Shown in pieces: positions 35,709-43,960 of a stretch of DNA of 64,000 nucleotides; position 1 is the stretch's first letter, and each line of letters opens with the position of its first letter. Below the pieces are notes generated by a model that was not told the origin of the DNA, did not search any database, and saw nothing but the letters and a program-made list of their open reading frames with translations. Source of the DNA: Saccharopolyspora phatthalungensis (lineage in GTDB: Bacteria; Actinomycetota; Actinomycetes; Mycobacteriales; Pseudonocardiaceae). A program made the translations under genes and the position numbers. Location: NCBI RefSeq assembly GCF_014203395.1, contig NZ_JACHIW010000002.1, forward strand, positions 1,798,001 to 1,862,000, in the 5' to 3' direction.

Positions 35709-35757
35709 GGCTCTCTTTCCGATGGGCTCGATTCCGGTAGGAAACGAACGCACCTGA

Positions 35758-38055
35758 TCAGTTCGGCTGTACCACGGCACCGGAGGCGAAGCGTCGTTCG
35801 ACATCGCCCCAGAACTCCCTGACCCAGCACAGGACGTCCTGCATGACGTGGTGGTTTTGGTTCGGGCGCAGCGCCCCGAGCTGGAAGAACATGACCCCTT
35901 CGCTGGGCGGGCCGAGGAAGGTCAGGCGCCGGTCGACGGTGCCGTCGGCGCGGACGGGGTGGAACTCGGCGGTCAGGTCCAGGCCGCCGGGCTCGAAACC
36001 CCCGCCGGCCGGGCCCGGGTTGCGCCACTTGCGGACGAGACCCCGCCGCAGCAGCTGCGAATAGATCGGTGCCACGTCCGCCTCGGGGTCGAACGGGTGC
36101 ACCCTGGCGTCGACGAGGACGTCGACCTCCCGCCGCACCCCGGTCCGCGGTCCCCGCACCACGAACCGGCCGGTCTCCTCGTCGCCGTGCGCCTCGGCCC
36201 CCGGGCCGGTGGAGACGTCCACGATCCCGTGATCGACGAGGGCCAGGATCTTCTCCATCACCTCCAGTGCGGCACCGTTGGCGAGGCGATTGTGGTGGCG
36301 CATGTAGGTGTCCAGGAACCGCTGGTGCGAGGCCGCGTTCAGCCCGCCGAAGTCCACGGCGTGACCGAGGACCGGGCGCAGGTCCCGCCACACCCCGTCG
36401 GCGGCGGCCTTGGCCGGGTTGGTGAGGTTGTCCTGCGCCGCCCAGAGGTGGTCGGTGGTCATGAAGTCGATCACGGCGGCGCGGTAGTCCGCCGGGCTGG
36501 TGGCCGCCTCCGCCGGAATCGGCTCGATCGACCGCTGCCACGAGAACCGGTTGTCCGCCAAGCAATGTGCGTGCCGCCAGGGCGACTCCAGCTCGCCCAG
36601 CAGCGCCACCAGCTTGTCCGGCTGGTCCAGAACGGACCGCACGCGTTCCACCGCGTCCGGTCCGAACACGACCGAGACGTAGCGTTGCACCGCTGCCCGC
36701 ACCGGCCAGGCCTGCGCGACCTCGGCGTCCTCGACGCGCACTGTGCCGCCGAAGATCCCGTCGATGACCGCCACCGCCTCGTCGATCGCGGATTCCAGCG
36801 GAGCCAGCAGCGCCGAGCGCGCCTCGTCCGCCGCGAGATCTCCGCCCCCGGTTGTCAGGAACGCCTCATGAGCGGGTGCGACCCGCGCGGCGAGGTGACG
36901 CCCGAACTCCGGGCCAAGCAGCGTGGTGTAGTACAGGTGCGCCATCTCCAGCACCACGAGCGGGAACACGTGCCGCTCGAAGTCCAGCTGCCGCTGCTCC
37001 AGCGAACCGATGCGCACCGCGACCCCGGCGGACTTCCGGAGTTCGTCGATGGCGTTCTCGGTGAGGAAAACCCCTACATGCTCCAGTTCGGCGAGGTTGC
37101 GCTCCTTGGCGTTGTACGGCCGGGCGAAGGTGAACAGCCCCGCGCCGCTGCAAGCAAGGATGGACTTCGGTTCCGCCCCGGAGGGGAGGTAGCGGGTCCG
37201 CCCGTCGGCTTCGCGCTCGAACGTCCCGCCGCGTCCCTCGGTGAGGTGCAGGATCACGTCGATGGCGGTCAGGCCCATCCCGATGCAGGCGACCGTGCGT
37301 TCGGGCGTGGCCACCGCCCGGTCGAGGCAGCTCTCCAGCGGGTACGCCGACGGCGCGAAGACGACTTCGTGATTCCGGGCGAACTCCGCCCACCGAGCGC
37401 GCAGCGGGAAGTGGTCCGGTTTGTTGGTCGAGTGTCCGGTGACCATGAGCACGTGGTCGGCCAGCAAGGTGCCATCCGTGCCCGAGGAGGCCGTCACGAC
37501 CCGCAGGCCGCCAGCTTCCTCGACGAGGTCTACCACCTCCTCGTCGTGCAGGAAAACCGCTACCGAAGGGTGCCGGCGCAGGATCCCCAGATAGCGCTCG
37601 AACATGCTGCTCAGCGCGAGACCGTGCACGTAGCGCTTGGGCCAGTCCGCCGGCGCGAGGTCGAATACCGGGTCGTTGGTCTCGGCGTAGCGCTGCCGGC
37701 ACCACTCGTGCAGGGTCGGCCGCTGGTCGGCGGGCAGCAGCGGGCCGGCGCCCACCACGCTCTCGTCGGCGGCGAAGGCGACCTGGCCGACGATGCGGTT
37801 GAGGAAGCTCGTCACCGGCTGTCGTGCACTGTGGACCTCGCCGGCCCCGAACTGCCCGGACCGGTCGAAGATGTGGATTTCCAGGGCGATGTCGTGATCG
37901 GCGGCCATCACCGTCGCGGCGAGCCGTTCCATCGTGTAGGTACAACTCGGCCCGCCGCCCACGACGGCCAAGCGCACTGGTTCCCGATTTCCAGGCACGG
38001 CAGAGTCCTCTGTGGTTGGTGCGGTGTCCTCCGTGGTCGGTTCGGTACTCGTCAT
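35758..38055 (-). CDS. Large FAD/NAD(P)-binding protein (PF13454-like)
   Basis: A 765-residue flavoprotein-like enzyme. The dinucleotide-binding motif VRLAVVGGGPSCTYTMERLA is near residue 30, with FDRSGQFGAGEVHS after it; a second GMGLTAIDVILHL motif near 270 probably binds NAD(P)H. This is the FAD-NAD(P)-binding family PF13454, often found in natural-product clusters and distantly related to N-hydroxylating monooxygenases. The ATG overlaps the aminotransferase stop. A hydroxylase or oxidase acting on an amine or the phosphonate would fit, but the reaction is unknown. Confidence 0.82.
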   Translation of the reverse strand: MTSTEPTTEDTAPTTEDSAVPGNREPVRLAVVGGGPSCTYTMERLAATVMAADHDIALEIHIFDRSGQFGAGEVHSARQPVTSFLNRIVGQVAFAADESVVGAGPLLPADQRPTLHEWCRQRYAETNDPVFDLAPADWPKRYVHGLALSSMFERYLGILRRHPSVAVFLHDEEVVDLVEEAGGLRVVTASSGTDGTLLADHVLMVTGHSTNKPDHFPLRARWAEFARNHEVVFAPSAYPLESCLDRAVATPERTVACIGMGLTAIDVILHLTEGRGGTFEREADGRTRYLPSGAEPKSILACSGAGLFTFARPYNAKERNLAELEHVGVFLTENAIDELRKSAGVAVRIGSLEQRQLDFERHVFPLVVLEMAHLYYTTLLGPEFGRHLAARVAPAHEAFLTTGGGDLAADEARSALLAPLESAIDEAVAVIDGIFGGTVRVEDAEVAQAWPVRAAVQRYVSVVFGPDAVERVRSVLDQPDKLVALLGELESPWRHAHCLADNRFSWQRSIEPIPAEAATSPADYRAAVIDFMTTDHLWAAQDNLTNPAKAAADGVWRDLRPVLGHAVDFGGLNAASHQRFLDTYMRHHNRLANGAALEVMEKILALVDHGIVDVSTGPGAEAHGDEETGRFVVRGPRTGVRREVDVLVDARVHPFDPEADVAPIYSQLLRRGLVRKWRNPGPAGGGFEPGGLDLTAEFHPVRADGTVDRRLTFLGPPSEGVMFFQLGALRPNQNHHVMQDVLCWVREFWGDVERRFASGAVVQPN

Positions 38056-39194
38056 ACCGACGCTCCCGCCCCGTCGAGAACCCGGTCGAACGCGGCGAAG
38101 AACTCGGCGATGTGCTGCTCGTCGAGCTGTCCCATGTTCGCCACCCGGAACACCGCGCCGAGCCGCTTCTGCACGCCGTAGATGACGAAACCCGCCGCCT
38201 TGAGCCCGTCGTGCAGTTCCTCATAGGTGATGCCGTCGGGGACGTGCAGGTGGGTCACGGAATTGGCGCGCTGGTCCGCCGGCAGCAGAAACCGCAGTCC
38301 CCGCTGGGTAAAACCGGCCCTGACCTGCTCGGCCAGCCGTCCGTAGCGCGCGGCGCGGGCGCTCACGCCCTCCCGAAGCGCGATGTCGAGCGCGGCGTCG
38401 AAGGCGTACAGCACTTGCATGGCCGGGGTGAACAGCGGCGCCTTGTCCTTGTCCTGCGCCACGTAATGACCGTGCAGGTCGAGATAGAAGGTCCGCGGTG
38501 GTACGTCGGCGAGCGCGTCGAGGGCGGCACGCGGTGCGCACACGAAACTGATGCCCGGCAGCCCTTCCAGGCACTTGTTCGCCGTCCCGACGCACCAGTC
38601 GACGTTGTCCAGCCGCATGTCGAAGTCCTCGGACCCGACGCTGCTGATCGCGTCGACGACCAGCGAACGCCCGTGCTTGGCGACGACGGCACCGATCTCG
38701 CGCAGCGGATTGAGCATGCCCGTGCTGGTCTCGTGGTGCACCATCCCGACGTGAGTGATGGCCGGGTCGGCGGTGAGCGCGGCGTCGACGGCGTCCACGT
38801 CGATCGGCGTGGTCCAGCCGAACTCCAGCCTCATGCCGGCGATTCCGTGGGCGGCGACGATGCGGTGGATCCGCTCCCCGTAGTTTCCGTTGTCCAGCAC
38901 CAGAATCTTGCCGTCCGGCGCGACGATCGAGGACAGCGCCGCCTCCAGCGCAGCGGTGCCGGAACCGGACAGCAGGACGCTGGTGTGGGCGTCATCCCCA
39001 CCGCAGACAAGCGTGGCCTTCTCCCGCGCCCGGGTCAGCAGCTCGATCGACTCGGGCTCGCGGTGGCACACGTCCGGATAGGCCAGGGCGTCGCGCACCT
39101 GGGAATGCACGTTCACCGGCCCGGGATTAAGAAGGACGGCCTTCTCGGGAGGCGCGACGGCCCGCGGCGGGCTGGTCTGCGTAGACGCAATCAT
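38052..39194 (-). CDS. Class V aminotransferase, 2-aminoethylphosphonate transaminase (PhnW)-like
   Basis: A 380-residue PLP aminotransferase. Family motifs are VLLNPGPVNVHSQVRDAL, DVCHREPESIELL, LLSGSGTAALEAALSS, VVDAISSVGSEDFDM and the PLP-lysine site CVGTANKCLEGLPGISFVCA. PhnW-type enzymes interconvert 2-aminoethylphosphonate and phosphonoacetaldehyde; here phosphonopyruvate or phosphonolactaldehyde are alternative substrates because no phosphonopyruvate decarboxylase is nearby. ATG 39194 has GGAAGG upstream. It is the first gene of the long minus operon. Confidence 0.87.
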   Translation of the reverse strand: MIASTQTSPPRAVAPPEKAVLLNPGPVNVHSQVRDALAYPDVCHREPESIELLTRAREKATLVCGGDDAHTSVLLSGSGTAALEAALSSIVAPDGKILVLDNGNYGERIHRIVAAHGIAGMRLEFGWTTPIDVDAVDAALTADPAITHVGMVHHETSTGMLNPLREIGAVVAKHGRSLVVDAISSVGSEDFDMRLDNVDWCVGTANKCLEGLPGISFVCAPRAALDALADVPPRTFYLDLHGHYVAQDKDKAPLFTPAMQVLYAFDAALDIALREGVSARAARYGRLAEQVRAGFTQRGLRFLLPADQRANSVTHLHVPDGITYEELHDGLKAAGFVIYGVQKRLGAVFRVANMGQLDEQHIAEFFAAFDRVLDGAGASV

Positions 39195-40000
39195 GACCTT
39201 CCTGTTTCCGTCATCGGGAATGCACCGGGCGCGGCGGCCCGGCCATTCGGCATGGACGCATGATCGTGCGAGGAGGCACGCAACCGCCCGGGACGATTCC
39301 GGGCGCAATGGCACGAAGGCATCGGCCGGCCGTTTCCGAAAAAAGCGTCCGGGTTACCGATCCCTTGGCGCAGAAAAAACAATCAGGAGTAGCACCGCCG
39401 TCCCCCGAGGAGGCGGATCACCCATGATTCCCCATCACATGGACAGTCAGCTCCCCAGCTTCAGCCGATACATAAAGAGATCCCCCAGCCTCGTCGAAAA
39501 CGATCAAGCGGGAATTGACTAACGACGCGGTAGGCCGATCAACACGATCGTAACACAACATGAACTCTCAGCAACCAGCAAATTTCAGCCAACCGGCCCA
39601 ACTTGGTCCGATCCGGTTACCGATCAGCCCCTTGAGCTGCGATCTCGACATATTCACCCGTTTAGCGCAAGAAGCCCGGCCGGCCCCATCCCGCTGCGAC
39701 ACAAGGAGTAATCGGCTGGAATATTCGGAGCAGTGCGAAACGGCCCTTAAACAAGTACGGGTCAAGTACGGGTAAGGCCGGCTCCAACTAAAGTCGAGTG
39801 CCACGCCAATGTGCCGAATCGCGGCGGACAAAAGGAGCACATCGGTTTGAACGACCACCGCGGCCCAATTCCCTTCCCTACTACCGGGAGATTCGCGCCA
39901 CGCCGCGCCACGCGCCGCGCGAAACCTGCTGCGAAACGCCGTTCGTGCGGTAGCATCGCCGCCGGACGACATCACCTACGGCCGCACTGGGGAAAACAAA
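39195..40000. other. Divergent spacer between the two operons of the phosphonate cluster
   Basis: About 800 bp, noticeably richer in A and T than the genes on either side. It probably contains both operon promoters. It holds a 32-codon frame with a ribosome site (39424-39522) and a short tandem repeat CAAGTACGGGT (twice, 39751-39774). No regulator gene and no convincing operator palindrome were found. Confidence 0.6.
39424..39522 (+). CDS. Candidate 32-residue small ORF in the cluster spacer
   Basis: The frame starts MIPHHMDSQLPSFSRYIKRS and continues PSLVENDQAGID to TAA. A good ribosome site (GAGGAGG, about 10 nt before the ATG) argues for translation. There is no recognisable family. It could be a leader peptide or chance. 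Confidence 0.3.
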   Translation: MIPHHMDSQLPSFSRYIKRSPSLVENDQAGID

Positions 40001-40681
40001 GTGGACTCGACTACCTCGGGCTCGGTCCGGAAAGCCGAACTGCCTTCGCGGCAGGCCGCCACCCTGACCGGCGACGAGAGCCTGCACCTTCCCGAATTCG
40101 ACGCTCCGCCGCGCAATCCGGTCGAACTCCTGCACCGCTGGCTGGACATCGCGACGGAGAAGGGGGTGCGCGAACCGCGCGCCGTCGTCCTGGCCACCGC
40201 GAACGAACTGGGCCGCCCGTCCAGCCGAGTGGTGCTGCTCAAGGAGATCACCGACGACGGCGAATTGGTGTTCACCACGCACGTGAACAGCAGGAAGGGC
40301 CGCGACCTCGCCGCGACTCCCTGGGCGTCGGTGAACTTCTACTGGCGCGAAACGCTCCAGCAGATCAACGTGTCCGGCCCGGTCGAACCGCTCCCGGCGG
40401 CCCGCTCGGACGAGCTGTTCGCCGAACGCCCGGTGGCGGCGCAGGCCACCACGGCGGTGTCCGCGCAGAGCACCACGCTCTCCGACGAGCAGGAGATGGC
40501 CGACCGGGCGCAGCGCCTCATCGACGCCGGCGACCCGTTGCCGAGGCCCACGGGCTGGGGCGGGTACCTCCTGCGGCCCGATGCCATCGAGTTCTGGCAC
40601 GGCCGGGCCAACCGCTTGCACCGCAGGCTGGAGTACACCCGCGACGGCGCCGCCTGGGCCCACCGGCGCCTCCAGCCATAA
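40001..40681 (+). CDS. PdxH/PhzG-like FMN-dependent oxidase
   Basis: A 226-residue protein of the pyridoxamine-5'-phosphate oxidase family. VVLLKEITDDGELVFTTHVN and SRKGRDLAATPWASVNFYWR match the FMN-binding barrel, and the C-terminus RPDAIEFWHGRANRLHRRLE is the PdxH/PhzG signature. PhzG oxidises precursors in phenazine biosynthesis, so the family can act on secondary-metabolite intermediates; PLP supply for the cluster's aminotransferase and SbnA-like enzyme is the simpler alternative. The start is GTG 40001 after GGGGAA. It is the first gene of the plus operon. Confidence 0.85.
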   Translation: MDSTTSGSVRKAELPSRQAATLTGDESLHLPEFDAPPRNPVELLHRWLDIATEKGVREPRAVVLATANELGRPSSRVVLLKEITDDGELVFTTHVNSRKGRDLAATPWASVNFYWRETLQQINVSGPVEPLPAARSDELFAERPVAAQATTAVSAQSTTLSDEQEMADRAQRLIDAGDPLPRPTGWGGYLLRPDAIEFWHGRANRLHRRLEYTRDGAAWAHRRLQP

Positions 40682-40781
40682 CCGGTACGAACCGGGTATT
40701 TCCGCATCCCCGGTGACGCCGCATGCGACGTCACCCTACTCCGTCGTGGCCGAATATCGGCCCGTGGCAAGGAGATCGGCC

Positions 40782-41783
40782 ATGAGTCAAACCCCCGTGC
40801 GCCAAACCGACGGTCCCGGCGACCGCACGACCGGGCGACCACCGGCTCGAGTCCTGCTCGTGGACCCGATCCACGACGACGCCATCGCGCGCATGCGGCG
40901 CACCTGGGACGTGGTCGTGCGACTGCGCCCCTCCGCCGACGAACTCCTCCGGCTCGTCAGCGACATCGACGTCATCGTCGTGCGCAGCGGCGTGCGGCTG
41001 CCCGCCACCGTGTTCGAGCACGCGCCGAACCTGAAGGTGGTGGCGCGCGCGGGTTCCGGCACCGACAACATCGATCTCGACGCGGCCCGCCGCGCCGGAG
41101 TGGTGGTGTTCAACGTCCCCGGCCAGTCGGCCACCGCCGTCGCCGAGCTGACCGTCGGACTCCTGCTCGCGGTCACGCGCAAGATCGCGCTCGCCGACCG
41201 CCAAGTCCGCGCGAACGTCTGGAACAAGCCAGCGCTCGAAGGCGTCGAGCTCACCGGCAAGACGCTGGGAATCGTCGGCTTCGGCGCCATCGGCTCCCGG
41301 ATCGCCCGAATCGCGGGCGGTTTCTCCCAGCGCGTGCTGACCGCGGTCGACCGCGTCATCGAGAGCCGCCGCGACGATCTCGCAGCCCGCGGCGCGGAAC
41401 TGGTCGACCTCGGCACGTTGCTCGCCGAGTCGGACTTCGTCTGCGTGGCGGTGCCGCTCAACGACCGCACCCGCGGCCTGATCGGCGCGGCCGAGTTGCG
41501 CGCCATGAAGCGCTCGGCGTACCTGGTGAACATCTCCCGCGGCGCGGTCATCGACGAATCAGCCCTGCACACCGCCCTGCGGGACGGCGTGATCGCGGGA
41601 GCCGCGCTCGACGTGCACTCCAAGGAAGGCCAGCACAGCGGCCTGGCCGAACTGGACAATGTGGTGCTGACCCCGCACATCGGCGCGATGTCCGCCGACG
41701 CGCAGCGCGTCATCGGTGACGTGGTCGTCGACTCCGTCACCGCCGCGCTGGACGGCCGCGCCGTGGCCAACCGGGTGTGCTGA
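40782..41783 (+). CDS. D-2-hydroxyacid dehydrogenase (PGDH-like), candidate phosphonopyruvate reductase
   Basis: A 333-residue NAD-dependent dehydrogenase of the phosphoglycerate dehydrogenase family without a C-terminal ACT domain. Motifs: VVARAGSGTDNIDLDAARRA, the Rossmann GIVGFGAIGSRIARIAGG near residue 165, and NISRGAVIDESALHTALRDG. The active-site His is in LTPHIGAMS near the end. An ideal ribosome site (AAGGAG) precedes ATG 40782. Beside PEP mutase, reduction of phosphonopyruvate to 3-phosphonolactate is the natural guess, because phosphonopyruvate resembles the 3-phosphohydroxypyruvate pair of this family. The assignment is inferred. Confidence 0.85.
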   Translation: MSQTPVRQTDGPGDRTTGRPPARVLLVDPIHDDAIARMRRTWDVVVRLRPSADELLRLVSDIDVIVVRSGVRLPATVFEHAPNLKVVARAGSGTDNIDLDAARRAGVVVFNVPGQSATAVAELTVGLLLAVTRKIALADRQVRANVWNKPALEGVELTGKTLGIVGFGAIGSRIARIAGGFSQRVLTAVDRVIESRRDDLAARGAELVDLGTLLAESDFVCVAVPLNDRTRGLIGAAELRAMKRSAYLVNISRGAVIDESALHTALRDGVIAGAALDVHSKEGQHSGLAELDNVVLTPHIGAMSADAQRVIGDVVVDSVTAALDGRAVANRVC

Positions 41784-41786
41784 GGC

Positions 41787-42866
41787 ATGACCGGGACGAC
41801 CGTGCGCCGCACGACAGCGGCCGTGCTCACCGCCACCGGCACCGTCGAGTGCCGCACCATCGAACTGCCCGCGCCCCGGCCGCACGAACTGCTCGTCCGG
41901 GTGCTGGCCACCGGCATCTGCGGCTCGGATCTGGCCACCTACCGCGGATTCCACCCCTACAAGAAAGCACCGGTCGTGCTCGGCCACGAGCTGTGTGCGG
42001 TGGTCGAGGAGGTGGGCGAGCAGGTCACCCGGTTCCGCCCCGGTGACAAGGTGTGCTCGGCCGCGTTCTCGCACTGCGGAAGGTGCGCCGACTGCGCGCG
42101 CGGTGCCACGAACCTGTGCCGCCACAAGGACAATCTCTGCCACCTGGGCTGGGAAGGCTCCTTCGCCGAGCACCTGATCCTGCGGGAGAACATGACTTTC
42201 GCGCTGAACCCGGCGATCAGCGCCGAGGCAGGAGCCCTCGTCGAACCGCTGTCGATCGGGCTGCATGCCGCGGCGCTCGCCCACCACGCCGGGATGGGGG
42301 ACGTGGCGGTGCTCGGTTCGGGCACCATCGGGTTGGCCTGCGCGATCGCGGCCCGGCAACGAGGGGCAGACCGGATCGTCTGCGTCGACATCGGCCCGCG
42401 CAAGGCGGAACTGGCAACCGCCGTGCGCGCCGACGGCTACGTCGACGCGAGTACCGCGGACGTCGCCGACGGCGTGCGTGCCTGGTTCCCGAGCCGCGCC
42501 GACGTGACCTTCGTGGCCTCCGGCCATCCCGGTGTTCTCAACGACGCCACCCGGATCACCCGGCCCGGCGGACAGGTGGTCGTGGTCAGCTACTTCGACG
42601 GGCCCCACGAAGTGGAGCTGAACTCGATGGTTTCCGGCGAGCTCACGCTGCGGTTCTCCGCGCTGTCGACGCCCGGCGACTTCGCCGAGGTAATCGACTG
42701 GCTCGCGACCGGAACCGTCGACCCCGTACCCCTGGTCACGCACCGCTTCCCGCTCGCCGAGACCGCGACGGCGCTGCGCATGATGGACTACGGCAGGGGC
42801 GAGGTGGGCAAGGTCTTGCTCATCGCGGCACCAGATCAACAACGGCACGGCAGGGAGGACGCATGA
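41787..42866 (+). CDS. Zinc-dependent medium-chain alcohol dehydrogenase
   Basis: A 359-residue MDR-family enzyme. Catalytic-zinc ligands appear in TGICGSDLATY and LGHELCAVVEEVG; the structural zinc site is CGRCADCARGATNLC with four cysteines. The cofactor motif is AVLGSGTIGLACA near residue 172. It resembles sorbitol/threonine-dehydrogenase relatives. It starts 3 bp after the hydroxyacid dehydrogenase and overlaps the ArgC-like gene by ATGA. It may oxidise or reduce a hydroxyl or aldehyde of the phosphonate intermediate. Confidence 0.87.
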   Translation: MTGTTVRRTTAAVLTATGTVECRTIELPAPRPHELLVRVLATGICGSDLATYRGFHPYKKAPVVLGHELCAVVEEVGEQVTRFRPGDKVCSAAFSHCGRCADCARGATNLCRHKDNLCHLGWEGSFAEHLILRENMTFALNPAISAEAGALVEPLSIGLHAAALAHHAGMGDVAVLGSGTIGLACAIAARQRGADRIVCVDIGPRKAELATAVRADGYVDASTADVADGVRAWFPSRADVTFVASGHPGVLNDATRITRPGGQVVVVSYFDGPHEVELNSMVSGELTLRFSALSTPGDFAEVIDWLATGTVDPVPLVTHRFPLAETATALRMMDYGRGEVGKVLLIAAPDQQRHGREDA

Positions 42867-43960
42867 GCCGGCACGACCTGAAGGCGTTGCGGGTTGGCGT
42901 GGTGGGCGGAACCGGCTACACCGGCGGTGAGCTCTGCCGGCTGCTACTCGGCCACCCTGCCGTGGGGACCATCCTGCCCACCGCACGCGGCGCCGGCTCG
43001 TTCGCCACGACGCACCCCAATCTCCTCGGCAGCGGCCTGGAGTTCGTTACCGTCGACGAGCTGACCGAACAGGCCGGGGAGCTCGACGTGGTGTTCTTCT
43101 GCACGCCCTCTGGGCAAGCCATGCGGGCAGCGGGCCGCTTCCTCGAACTCGGTGCGCACGTCGTCGACCTCAGCGCCGACTTCCGGTTTCCCAGCCCGGA
43201 CGACTACGAGGCGGTCTACGGCAAGCGGCACGCCAGTCCCGAGCTCCTCGCCGAAGCGGTGTACGGGGTCACCGAGCTCAACCGCGAACGGATCAGGAAG
43301 TCCCGGCTCGTCGCCAATCCCGGCTGCTACGCGATCACCGCGATCCTCGGACTCGCACCGCTACTGGCGCACGGGTTCGTCGACGCGGGCGCGCCCTTGT
43401 CGATACACGCCGTCAACGGCACCTCCGGCGCGGGCGTGACACCGAAGAAAGCCCTGATGCACGCGGAAGTCAGCAACGCGATGCTCGCCTACAGCCTCGA
43501 GGGGCACCGCCACGGGCCCGAACTGGAGACGTTCTTCCGCGCACTGACCGGAGAACCGGTCGAGGTCGACTTCAACACCAGCCACGGCAACTTCGCCCGC
43601 GGCATCCACCTCCAGGCGAACCTGCGGCTGACCCGCGAGCACGGCCGCGACGAACTCCTCGGGCTCTACCACGACTTCTACGGTGCCGGGCACCAAAAGG
43701 AGCATTTCGTCCTCGTCGTCGACCTCCCCAAACTGGGCGAACTGAACGAGAAGCGCTACGAGATCTACCCCAACCTCCGCGGCGTCGTCGGTTCCAACTT
43801 CTGCCACATCGGGCTCGACCACGACGCCCGGCGCGGGATCACCAAGATAGTCGCGGTGACCGACAACCTCATCAAGGGAGCCGCGGGATCGGCGATCCAG
43901 AACATGAACGTGGCGCTCGGCCTGGACGAAACCCTCGGACTGCGCAGCTATGCGCTCTGA
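42863..43960 (+). CDS. ArgC-like acyl-phosphate reductase
   Basis: A 365-residue protein of the N-acetyl-gamma-glutamyl-phosphate reductase family. The NADP motif VGVVGGTGYTGGELCRLLL is at the N-terminus, the catalytic cysteine in RLVANPGCYAITAI near residue 155, and the His region in LEGHRHGPELE. In arginine synthesis ArgC reduces an acyl phosphate to an aldehyde. No arginine genes surround it; instead it is immediately followed by a PGK-like kinase that could make the acyl phosphate. Together they form a kinase/reductase pair analogous to PGK and GAPDH, probably acting on phosphonolactate. Confidence 0.88.
   Translation: MSRHDLKALRVGVVGGTGYTGGELCRLLLGHPAVGTILPTARGAGSFATTHPNLLGSGLEFVTVDELTEQAGELDVVFFCTPSGQAMRAAGRFLELGAHVVDLSADFRFPSPDDYEAVYGKRHASPELLAEAVYGVTELNRERIRKSRLVANPGCYAITAILGLAPLLAHGFVDAGAPLSIHAVNGTSGAGVTPKKALMHAEVSNAMLAYSLEGHRHGPELETFFRALTGEPVEVDFNTSHGNFARGIHLQANLRLTREHGRDELLGLYHDFYGAGHQKEHFVLVVDLPKLGELNEKRYEIYPNLRGVVGSNFCHIGLDHDARRGITKIVAVTDNLIKGAAGSAIQNMNVALGLDETLGLRSYAL

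Noticed and set aside
39560..39775. 71-residue plus-strand frame in the cluster spacer
   Set aside because: No ribosome site and a composition unlike coding DNA; the 32-codon frame just upstream is the better candidate.
40782..41783. Hydroxyacid dehydrogenase considered as a replacement for SbnB
   Set aside because: SbnB belongs to the ornithine cyclodeaminase fold; this protein is clearly of the PGDH family with an LTPHIG active site.
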